From positions 1 to 59,332 of the forward strand of contig JAJFJZ010000019.1 in NCBI GenBank assembly GCA_021773565.1: DNA of 59,332 nt, read 5' to 3'. A program made the position numbers and the translations under genes. The notes beneath the pieces are model-generated. The model saw only the letters and a program-made list of their open reading frames with translations. It had not been told where the DNA came from and made no database searches. Every line of letters starts with the position of its first letter. Position 1 is the first letter of the stretch. This stretch comes from Gammaproteobacteria bacterium (GTDB taxonomy: Bacteria > Pseudomonadota > Gammaproteobacteria > Pseudomonadales > Azotimanducaceae). Below are positions 1 to 6,243 of the stretch, piece after piece.

Positions 1-55
1 CGGCAGCCTTGATCAAGATAATCAAGCCAAATAGTAGCAGGAGCGCATCAGTCAT
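1..55 (-). CDS. N-terminal fragment of a membrane protein, possibly a calcium/sodium antiporter
   Basis: An open frame on the minus strand starts at ATG 55 and runs off the left edge. Its first 18 residues (MTDALLLLFGLIILIKAA) form one hydrophobic helix. This resembles the first helix of CaCA-family Na+/Ca2+ antiporters, which often begin with an LLLLxGL-type stretch, but 18 residues are too few to be sure. A GGA lies about 7 bases upstream of the ATG. It could equally be another inner-membrane protein. Confidence 0.4.
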   Translation of the reverse strand, partial: MTDALLLLFGLIILIKAA

Positions 56-145
56 AGTTTCCGCAAATCGTCCTCTGAGAAAGAAAGGAATCCTACAGGG
101 CTTTTAGGCACTCGCTTTCGCTATGAAAATCTGACAGTCGGATAT

Positions 146-200
146 GGGCACATTTGAGCCGGTCGTAACTAAAATTCTGAACGGCAGCTTTCTGGTCAAC
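146..200 (+). repeat. Dispersed repeat, copy 1 (core GGGCACATTTGAG)
   Basis: The core at 146-158 is followed by CCGGTC and then, about 20 bases on, by a GC-rich GGCAGCTTTC block. The same layout recurs at 878, 1612, 2399 and 4144, always between genes. The first three cores are 732 and 734 bases apart. Function is unknown. Confidence 0.75.
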
Positions 201-282
201 AGACGGTCAAGTCGCGCGAATCAACCGCTGTGACTGGCTGAAATCGGCCAACTTCAGACATACGCTAATGGAACGTCGCGCC

Positions 283-771
283 TCAGTCCTCAACACTTAT
301 AAGGACAAAAAGCAGCAAACCGTACACTGTCAATTGAAATGCGCCGTTGAAGGAACCAGCGCCGATCTCCGTCTGCCACATCTGGAACAGTGCGGCACCG
401 AAAGTTCCAAACAGCAAGAACCACACGACTACCGCCAAACCCACACCGTTTAGAGCATGCCTTTTCGCCAGGGGAAATTCATTAGACGCGCCGCCACGAT
501 GTTTCCACATGTTCCACGCCCCAAACCCAGTGAGAGCAGCGCTAGTGAATTCAAGTGACAAGACCACTAACAACACGGACCAGATCAACAATGGTTGAGT
601 GATTGCTGGTACGACAGATACTGAATACGCCAAATGGTCCGTTTGGCTGAGGACATAAGCGAATGAAGAGTACATACCACCAGTGATGTTAGCCACGTTC
701 TGTACTGCGTAAGAAAGGACCAACAGAGCGAAAATCGCTGTAAACACAGTTTTCCAAGATCGAATGTTCAT
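283..771 (-). CDS. DUF2165 family small integral membrane protein
   Basis: The 162-residue protein has about four hydrophobic helices (near residues 9-30, 55-80, 105-130 and 142-160). The final segment, with MWQTE, a short polar loop and a last helix, looks like the DUF2165 family (predicted small integral membrane proteins of 160-170 aa), and the length fits. No reaction is known for this family. The gene stands alone, transcribed leftwards, between copies 1 and 2 of the dispersed repeat, so it forms one unit of the accessory array. The start is the ATG at 771, which opens the first helix (MNIRSWKTVFTAIFALLVLS). Confidence 0.75.
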   Translation of the reverse strand: MNIRSWKTVFTAIFALLVLSYAVQNVANITGGMYSSFAYVLSQTDHLAYSVSVVPAITQPLLIWSVLLVVLSLEFTSAALTGFGAWNMWKHRGGASNEFPLAKRHALNGVGLAVVVWFLLFGTFGAALFQMWQTEIGAGSFNGAFQLTVYGLLLFVLISVED

Positions 772-877
772 AGATCAACCCGGCATTCTTGTTGTTGGTG
801 GACCATCTTATACCAAACCATTAAAAACGGTAGTTTCTACTTTCGCTACGCCAAACCAATAGATCGATGTCGCCTTG

Positions 878-935
878 GGGCACATTTGAGACCCCCAGCA
901 TGCAGTTCGGTAAACGTCCGCTTTCTCGATAGTGG
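878..935 (+). repeat. Dispersed repeat, copy 2 (core GGGCACATTTGAG)
   Basis: The core is perfect at 878-890 and is followed after about 28 bases by TCCGCTTTCT, which corresponds to GGCAGCTTTCT of copy 1. It lies upstream of the DUF2165 gene and of the first one-TM paralogue. Confidence 0.75.
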
Positions 936-1024
936 TCTTCCCCAACTTGCAAAAATCACCTGTATATGTGGAAATCATGCCATGATTACAGGGGATAGGT
1001 GGAATATGTTCCGTCTGATAGATT

Positions 1025-1544
1025 GTTAGGTGCCGGATGATATACATATGAACTGGGAAATAGTTGGAGCACTGGGCGAATGGGCTGGGGCTATTGCGGT
1101 TGTTGCTACTTTATTCTATTTAGCAATGCAGATTAGGGATAATTCAAATCAAGTCAGAATGTCCTCGATAGTTTCGATTAATCACCTTACTAATGAAGCA
1201 TTTGATCCAATTTATAACAATGATCATACAATACGCGTATGGACCATTGGTTTACGCTCACCGTCCGAGTTAGATGAAGATGACAAAGTGTTGTTCAGCT
1301 TGTTCATGGCTAGGCTGGTGAACGTGATGCTTACATCATTTTCGCAGCACAGGTATGGCGTACTGGACAACGTGGATTTTGAACGCTACGCCGGTACGCT
1401 CAAATCATTGTTATCTACATCGGGTGGGCAATACTGGATGGAGAATATGGGAGGAACCGAGCTAATGACTGATGAAGCGAAAGCTCTGATAGCTGGAACG
1501 ATTTCTCCGCAACCAGCTATTGCGCTGAGTGAGAAGCACCTAAC
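1025..1544 (+). other. Cassette-like unit 1: ORF bounded by GTTAGGTGC and GCACCTAAC
   Basis: GTTAGGTGC (1025-1033) precedes the gene at 1048 and its exact reverse complement GCACCTAAC (1536-1544) overlaps the end of the gene. Integron gene cassettes have this property: the TTRRRY at the cassette start is complementary to the RYYYAAC (R'') that opens the cassette's own attC. The distance from CACCTAAC to the next start-like sequence is about 270 bp, longer than ordinary attC sites (roughly 60-140 bp), so this is only cassette-like. Confidence 0.45.
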
Positions 1545-1554
1545 ACAAGGTTAA
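1048..1554 (+). CDS. Hypothetical one-TM protein, paralogue A
   Basis: The 168-residue protein has an N-terminal transmembrane helix (about residues 5-26, after MNWEIVGALGEW) followed by the polar sequence AMQIRDNSNQ and a soluble, probably helical region. The first 40 residues match the next gene (1839-2330) closely (MNW--GA-GE--GA-AVVA-L-YLA-QIR), and the C-terminal parts are distantly alike, so the two are paralogues. Such MNW...GE...VAVQIR proteins are common as hypotheticals in marine proteobacteria; I know no function. The ATG at 1048 is preferred over the upstream GTG at 1030 because both paralogues begin with MNW. The last codons overlap the inverted end GCACCTAAC. Confidence 0.7.
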   Translation: MNWEIVGALGEWAGAIAVVATLFYLAMQIRDNSNQVRMSSIVSINHLTNEAFDPIYNNDHTIRVWTIGLRSPSELDEDDKVLFSLFMARLVNVMLTSFSQHRYGVLDNVDFERYAGTLKSLLSTSGGQYWMENMGGTELMTDEAKALIAGTISPQPAIALSEKHLTQG

Positions 1555-1611
1555 AACCGTTCATTATATTCGCTCGGACGTGGATACCTGTCACTAGATG
1601 AGATCCGCTTA

Positions 1612-1680
1612 GGGCACATTTGAGCCGGTCATGACGATATAATCCGAATGGCCGCTTTTTCGTTAGCAGCCGCTCAAAAG
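1612..1680 (+). repeat. Dispersed repeat, copy 3 (core GGGCACATTTGAG)
   Basis: The core at 1612-1624 is followed by CCGGTC, as in copy 1, and by GGCCGCTTTTTCG about 30 bases later. The sequence just 5' of it (CGGACGTGG to TCACTAGATGA, 1575-1601) also recurs 5' of copy 4. Confidence 0.75.
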
Positions 1681-1814
1681 GTGGAAAACGGCAGTTTTAT
1701 ACGGCTGTTTTCGGCCAACTGCGGACATCAACCCGATTGCATTATTTTCTGGGATGTGTGGAAATATGGCCACATTATTTCAGGATAGGCGGCGTATGTT
1801 CCGTCTACTATATT

Positions 1815-2331
1815 GTTTGGCGTCATGGAGCAATCGTTATGAACTGGGATGCAATTGGAGCAATGGGAGAGATCGTTGGTGCAGCAGCGGTTGTTGCCTC
1901 ATTAGTGTATCTTGCAGTTCAGATCCGAATCCAAAATCGTGAATCTAGGATGTCCTCGATGCACGATATTTCAGTTGGATACAGGGATGCTCTTGCGGCG
2001 ATGGCAGAAGGGGGTATGGCCGATCTCTTTGCCAAGGCCATTGATGATTACGAATCTCTTACGCGACCTGAAATGCTTCGTCTCATCGCTGCAGTTAGTC
2101 GCCTGTATCGTGTTTGGGAAGAAGCATATTTATTGTATGAATCTGGCTATCTTGCAAAACGCACCTGGGAAACAATGCTGCGACAGTTTAACGGATACAA
2201 CAGCGTAAGGCCGTTTTACGAAGTATGGGCGATAAGGAAACAATATTTCGACAACGAGTTTCGAGAATTTGTAGGTGGTCTCGACCCTGTTGATTATGGT
2301 TTTCTGCCTGTAGCTCAAGGAGACGCCTAAC
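1815..2331 (+). other. Cassette-like unit 2: ORF bounded by GTTTGGCGTC and GACGCCTAAC
   Basis: GTTTGGCGTC (1815-1824) lies before the second paralogue and GACGCCTAAC (2322-2331) overlaps its stop. They are inverted copies with one mismatch in ten. The core bases differ from unit 1 (GGCGTC against GGTGC), but complementarity within each unit is kept, as expected for cassettes that each carry their own attC core. About 60 bases upstream of both paralogues are also alike (TGTGGAAAT to TTCCGTCT). Confidence 0.45.
1839..2330 (+). CDS. Hypothetical one-TM protein, paralogue B
   Basis: The 163-residue protein begins MNWDAIGAMGEIVGAAAVVA, a single N-terminal membrane helix, followed by QIRIQNRESRMSS and a helical soluble region rich in Trp and Tyr (about residues 85-150). 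It is a paralogue of the gene at 1048-1554: the anchor is well conserved and the soluble domain much less so. The ATG at 1839 is chosen by alignment with that paralogue; an open frame extends further upstream, but through the conserved upstream repeat. Function is unknown. A membrane-tethered sensor or partner protein is possible, which is only inference. Confidence 0.7.
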   Translation: MNWDAIGAMGEIVGAAAVVASLVYLAVQIRIQNRESRMSSMHDISVGYRDALAAMAEGGMADLFAKAIDDYESLTRPEMLRLIAAVSRLYRVWEEAYLLYESGYLAKRTWETMLRQFNGYNSVRPFYEVWAIRKQYFDNEFREFVGGLDPVDYGFLPVAQGDA

Positions 2332-2398
2332 ATGCAGTTGAAGCGGCTCATTTCATTTGCTCGGACGTGGCAACCTGTCACTAGATGATGTCGGCTGT

Positions 2399-2460
2399 GG
2401 GCACTTTTGAGCCTCTCACCATGCAATACAGCGAAAGGCCGCTTTCTACTCTTCCGCTAG
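2399..2460 (+). repeat. Dispersed repeat, copy 4 (core GGGCACTTTTGAG)
   Basis: The core differs from the consensus at one base. GGCCGCTTTCT follows about 32 bases later. This copy lies just upstream of the short recombinase gene. Confidence 0.7.
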
Positions 2461-2503
2461 CGTACACAATCTGATTCCTTTCGCAAAAACGAGGAAGCAG
2501 AAA

Positions 2504-3130
2504 ATGTTTCAATTTATCGAAGATACACCTCAATACGAGCCATGGAATAAAGGAAAACTCGTTGGGCAGAAAAAACCACTGAAGCTGAAGGAAATTTGGG
2601 CGATTCGCATTCGCTTACAATTGGCGAAGAGTGTTCGCGACCTGGCGCTGTTTAATATGGCAATCGACAGCAAACTCCGTGCATGCGACCTTGTAAGTCT
2701 CCGAGTTTCCGATGTTACGCATAGCGGTCGTGTGATGTCCCGCGCCACAGTCATGCAACAGAAGACCCAAAGACGTGTCCAGTTTGAAATCACAGACCAG
2801 ACACAGGAATCGACTTTGCAGTGGATTGAAGCGAATAATCTCAAATCGGGTGATTATCTGTTTTCCAGCCGAGTTCAGGGATCGCCCCACATTTCGACTA
2901 GGCAATATAGTCGAATTGTTCAGAAATGGATTGATAGTATCGGTCTTGATCCGTCTGCGTATGCAACGCACTCTATGCGTCGGACTAAAGCGGCTCTGAT
3001 CTATCGTCGTACCAAAAATCTTCGGGCAGTCCAATTGCTACTTGGGCACACAAAGTTGGAAAGCACGATACGCTATTTGGGCGTGGAGGTTGATGACGCA
3101 CTTGAACTCGCTGAGCTGACGGAGGCTTGA
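2504..3130 (+). CDS. Short tyrosine recombinase / integrase (catalytic domain only)
   Basis: The 208-residue protein contains the catalytic domain of tyrosine recombinases: Arg59 (KLRACDL, box I), Lys87 (QQKTQR), His156 and Arg159 (HSMRR), His182 (LLGHTKLEST) and the nucleophile Tyr191 (IRYLG). All key residues are present. The usual N-terminal core-binding domain is reduced to about 40 residues (NKGKLVGQKKPLKLKEIW). Proteins of this short family are widespread as isolated genes in proteobacterial genomes and their substrates are not established. Here it sits beside the cassette-like units, so it could act on them, but nothing in the sequence proves that. The start ATG 2504 follows CGAGGAAGCAGAAA. 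Confidence 0.85.
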   Translation: MFQFIEDTPQYEPWNKGKLVGQKKPLKLKEIWAIRIRLQLAKSVRDLALFNMAIDSKLRACDLVSLRVSDVTHSGRVMSRATVMQQKTQRRVQFEITDQTQESTLQWIEANNLKSGDYLFSSRVQGSPHISTRQYSRIVQKWIDSIGLDPSAYATHSMRRTKAALIYRRTKNLRAVQLLLGHTKLESTIRYLGVEVDDALELAELTEA

Positions 3131-3324
3131 TATGGGAAAGCGGCCGTTCAACGACGGTCGCTCTCCGGTCAATAATAGTCAGCAAACGGCCACGACGCGA
3201 CATCAGGTCTCTTCCGAGCATGCGTCCCAATGCAAGAGAACGAATGGCTTAGTACTCGTAGGTGACAAGCCGTAGTGGGTTACACCAAAACTGACAAAGA
3301 ATAGGCGTATCCTGGCAAGTTGTT

Positions 3325-4050
3325 TTAGTTCTTTTCCGCCATTTTGTTCACATAATTCGTACGCATTTCTTCCATTAGCGTGTCCAGAATCTGTTGAGGG
3401 TCTACGTCCTTGTCGGTGCGTAGTGCTTCCGCCTGATCTGCAAAGTTCTTCATCGACTCCGCATAGAAATCTGGCTCCGCTACCATACGGCGCAACAACT
3501 TTAAAAAATTAAGGCTATGATTGAGGTAGAAGGCATTCAAGCTCTGGAAGGCTATAGCCGTGGGTTCGTCGACTTCATCAACCGGAGCTGTGAACTGACC
3601 GTCTTGGAAGTCGACGTACAGACCCGCATTCTTGATAGTGTTCACCTCGGTGTGGAACTTGTTCTGAAACTTCTTGAACGCTTCGCTCGCTGCCTTCCAG
3701 TTTCCATGTGCGTGAGCAGCCATTTCCTCGTCGGTGGTCTTCGCAAAGTAGGCGTTAGCATGATTCTTGGCCTTGTGGTTGCGAAATGATCTGGCGAGGT
3801 GGGTCTCGTCTACGTCGTCCCCCATCAATATTGAGGTCGCCGCAGCACCTAGAGTGTCAATCTTGGAGGATTCCTCCATTGAGATTTGGTGGAGAACTGT
3901 AGCTCGCGCGAAATGGCCTGCTTGTCCGAGCAATTGAGCCTCGTCGTAAAGAGCTTCGGCGTTTGTGAAGATCAGCGCCGCCCCATCTGCGTAACGTCTC
4001 ACTCGTCCGATATTGCGGTCGACCTCCTGGTGCGAATTTTCGTTACTCAT
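3325..4050 (-). CDS. abiV: AbiV family (HEPN) abortive infection protein
   Basis: The 241-residue protein has the layout of AbiV/HEPN proteins. An early helix pair reads NAEALYDEAQLL, then GHFARATVLHQISMEESSK (about residues 44-63, the A-R-A...EE..K signature). Then comes FRNHKAKNH with Arg90 and His97 in an R-x6-H arrangement resembling the HEPN RNase motif. AbiV was first described as a lactococcal abortive infection factor, and HEPN proteins often act as RNases that shut down translation in infected cells. That role is inferred here from family likeness. No partner gene is adjacent on the same strand. The ATG at 4050 is preferred to the in-frame TTG at 4056. Confidence 0.75.
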   Translation of the reverse strand: MSNENSHQEVDRNIGRVRRYADGAALIFTNAEALYDEAQLLGQAGHFARATVLHQISMEESSKIDTLGAAATSILMGDDVDETHLARSFRNHKAKNHANAYFAKTTDEEMAAHAHGNWKAASEAFKKFQNKFHTEVNTIKNAGLYVDFQDGQFTAPVDEVDEPTAIAFQSLNAFYLNHSLNFLKLLRRMVAEPDFYAESMKNFADQAEALRTDKDVDPQQILDTLMEEMRTNYVNKMAEKN

Positions 4051-4143
4051 AGTCAATCCATCTGCGATGTGATGAGTTTAAACTGTACTTCTGCTTAGGG
4101 TACATAGTACGCGTTGACTAACAATTCTGCGAACGCCCCCATT

Positions 4144-4200
4144 GGGCACATTTGAGCCGCTCATAGATTATTCTCGTGATCGTCCGCTATTGAGAGACGA
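4144..4200 (+). repeat. Dispersed repeat, copy 5 (core GGGCACATTTGAG)
   Basis: The core is perfect at 4144-4156, followed by CCGCTC and, about 30 bases later, by CGTCCGCTATT. It lies upstream of the AbiV gene. It is the rightmost copy in the window, and none was found in the satellite-like part or the backbone. Confidence 0.7.
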
Positions 4201-4475
4201 GTAGGCATTCACTTGTTCCCAAATGGGGCTTAGAGCATCTTTGGGCGCTAATTTAATAGTCCCCAACCATACCCTAACCTGGGTCAAAGAAGGTTCCCGC
4301 TATGTGGAAAACGTATATGCGACTCCAAAAACGGGGCGGGGGCGATTGCGGAAGTAACCGATACCAAAACCGCGCGCATCACACACTCTTTTTGGTTCTG
4401 AGCGTGGGCGAAAGCGGATATATCTATTAAAACATCTGGCCAAAGTTAAACTTCGTAAATCTGAAAATTTTTTGA

Positions 4476-4501
4476 CCACATTAGGCCCATATTTAATGTG
4501 G
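4476..4501. promoter_or_regulatory. Inverted repeat CCACATTA-N10-TAATGTGG upstream of the AlpA gene
   Basis: Two perfect 8-base arms (4476-4483 and 4494-4501) are separated by 10 bases, about two helical turns centre to centre, as for a dimeric repressor operator. It lies about 160 bases before the AlpA start. No binding protein is known; AlpA itself or a helper-phage regulator are guesses. Confidence 0.3.
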
Positions 4502-4660
4502 GTTGCAGACATATTCGGACATATCTTGCCGATGGCAGATAAACTTTCGCCAAAAATTGCTCGAAAGTTCTTGCCCATGAGCAGGGTGGAAGATAAGCTG
4601 CAAAGCAGCACCGCCGGAAGAAGTTCAAGAAATTTAAATGAACGAACGGAGGTGTGTCTT

Positions 4661-4972
4661 TTGAAATGCTCTCACAATGTTACATTCCTTGAATCAATTG
4701 AGGCTTTGGATTTTCGACTCTGTCCCAAGCATGAGAAATGCAAACTACAAGGTCATTCCTACGCTACGCTCTATAGCCGGATAAATGAGGGTCTGGACAC
4801 CAAGCCAGTTAAAACATCGGCCCGTTCTAGTCGCTGGCCCCTATATGAAATAGTTATCCTAAACGCTGCCTACGGCGCTGGAAAAACGGATAACGAGATT
4901 CGCGAACTCGTAGTGTCGCTTGAAGCTACAAGAACCAAACTGTTCGAGAGCTTAAAGGGCGCAGTACTGTGA
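4661..4972 (+). CDS. AlpA-family regulator / excisionase-like protein
   Basis: The 103-residue reading begins at TTG 4661, eight bases after a strong AACGGAGG. The open frame reaches back to 4472, but no better start with a ribosome-binding site was seen. The C-terminal half (ATLYSRINEG, then PVKTSARSSRWPLYEI, then a helix with GKTDNEIRELV) is the pattern of AlpA/MerR-like small DNA-binding proteins of satellites and prophages, where a winged helix is followed by the GK-D-EIR-LV tail. AlpA-type proteins activate excision or act as directionality factors. The gene overlaps the next one by four bases (GTGA), so it heads the replication operon. The N-terminal Cys/His residues (CSH, CPKHEKC) are unusual and could bind a metal. 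Confidence 0.65.
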   Translation: MKCSHNVTFLESIEALDFRLCPKHEKCKLQGHSYATLYSRINEGLDTKPVKTSARSSRWPLYEIVILNAAYGAGKTDNEIRELVVSLEATRTKLFESLKGAVL

Positions 4973-5283
4973 TTATCCCTATCGGCGACAAATACCGTAT
5001 CACCTCTGATTCCCTTCAATGGACTGTTCAAAAAAGCAAAAATAACAAGAGCAAGCCTGGTGGAGTCGTATGGAATTCGGAATCGTACTTTCCAACGCTT
5101 GAATTTGCCTTCAGAGCATTAGGTGAACGAATGATTCGTGAGAGTGACGCAATTGGTGTTGTTGAGGCGGTGGCAGCGGTTGGTCAGGTGGTAGCAAGAC
5201 TAAATGCAGCCGTGCCTACCCTCATGAATGTCAACACCATGCCAGCAGGCTTGAACACGGCTGTACAGAGGAAAAAAAAATGA
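4969..5283 (+). CDS. Small phage-type hypothetical protein (DUF5405-like layout)
   Basis: The 104-residue protein starts at GTG 4969, overlapping the AlpA stop. It has a short beta-rich N-terminus (IGDKYRITSDSLQWTVQK), a YFPTLEFAFRAL segment and a C-terminal helix. This order (YRITSD, then a tryptophan, then a -YPTLE-AL- helix) is seen in small proteins encoded next to replication genes in P4-like elements and prophages, such as DUF5405. Function is unknown. It belongs to the same operon as the primase and ATPase that follow. The C-terminus ends in a run of lysines (QRKKK) coded by an A-rich tract. Confidence 0.55.
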   Translation: MIIPIGDKYRITSDSLQWTVQKSKNNKSKPGGVVWNSESYFPTLEFAFRALGERMIRESDAIGVVEAVAAVGQVVARLNAAVPTLMNVNTMPAGLNTAVQRKKK

Positions 5284-5367
5284 GCCTCTTACACCACATT
5301 CAAAGTAATCACAGCACTCTAAAAAAAAGCAAATACAAAGTCACGGCAACGCGGAGCATTGAATACA

Positions 5368-6243
5368 ATGCGTAGCCTGGAATCTGAATTCATAGAGTTC
5401 GGTATAGACTACCGGTCACTCGACCCAAATCTTGTCGATAACTGGCAACGGGTAGCTACAAGTGATAAGCCCAAGAAAAGAAATGGCGCAGTGCTTTACA
5501 AGCCAGATGGCACTGTGTTTATCCAAAATTGGGCAACTGATGAAAAAGCGGTGTGGCACCCAAAGATGGGAAGCAATGTGTCGTGTATTTCGCAAAGAAG
5601 ATCTCTGGAAGAGAAACAAATTCTTCAGAGACAGGTATCAGTAACACAGGCCGATGCCGCCGATTTAGCCGATAGAATCTGGGAATCCGCTAAACCCGCG
5701 CGTAAAGATCACCCTTACTTACACGGGAAGGATTTACCCCCACTGGAATTGAGAGAAACTAATTCCATAAACGGTTGGTCAGGTCGTTGGTTGATTTGTC
5801 CACTGTATTCTGCACACGACCCCATTAAGAAAATAAACCTCGAATGTATCAATGCGGTAGGAGACAAACGCCCAATCAAGGGTGCGCTCAGAAAGGCTGT
5901 ATGGGGTTTTGCAGGGCCGGGAATGCCATTGGATAACATCATTATTGCCGAAGGCTGGAGCACTGCTGCTGCACTCTCTGTGAGTCTCAACACGTGTGTC
6001 GTATTTGCTGTAGGTAAAGGGAATATTCAGTTGGTCGCGGAGGTGTTTAGAAAAGACTATCCAGACGCCAATATCACGATTGCGGCTGATAACGACAAAG
6101 ATGGGGGTGGTGAAAAAATCGCTTTACAGGCAGGAAAATCTGTCGGTGCGACTGTTATCTACCCAAACGACCCATTTAATGACTTTTGTGACGTTTACAC
6201 CAAACACGGCGCTGACTTATTGGCTCAAAGGTGGTCGGCATGA
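5368..6243 (+). CDS. Toprim-domain primase-like protein of a mobile element
   Basis: The 291-residue protein has an N-terminal region of unknown fold. Its C-terminal Toprim domain shows the conserved glutamate in IIIAEGWSTAAAL (about residue 194), a glycine-rich turn (VGKGN) and the acidic motif AADNDKDGGG (about residues 235-244). Toprim domains of this type occur in phage and plasmid primases. No zinc finger is visible, so priming may need a partner. ATG 5368 has GGAG 11 bases upstream; TTG 5359 is an alternative. The stop overlaps the next start (ATGA), indicating translational coupling with the RepA-like ATPase and a common role in element replication. Confidence 0.75.
   Translation: MRSLESEFIEFGIDYRSLDPNLVDNWQRVATSDKPKKRNGAVLYKPDGTVFIQNWATDEKAVWHPKMGSNVSCISQRRSLEEKQILQRQVSVTQADAADLADRIWESAKPARKDHPYLHGKDLPPLELRETNSINGWSGRWLICPLYSAHDPIKKINLECINAVGDKRPIKGALRKAVWGFAGPGMPLDNIIIAEGWSTAAALSVSLNTCVVFAVGKGNIQLVAEVFRKDYPDANITIAADNDKDGGGEKIALQAGKSVGATVIYPNDPFNDFCDVYTKHGADLLAQRWSA

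Larger units (their letters stand above)
4051..4660. other. Long intergenic region at the junction of cassette-like part and satellite-like part
   Basis: About 600 bases without a convincing gene. It holds copy 5 of the dispersed repeat (4144) and an inverted repeat (4476-4501). Open frames on either strand here lack ribosome-binding sites and recognisable similarity. The AlpA gene on its right may be driven from within this stretch, but no clear promoter with good spacing was found. Confidence 0.5.

Noticed and set aside
808-1047. 79-codon open frame on the minus strand upstream of paralogue A
   Set aside because: It translates the repeat and flanking sequence that also lies at other copies; no start signal.
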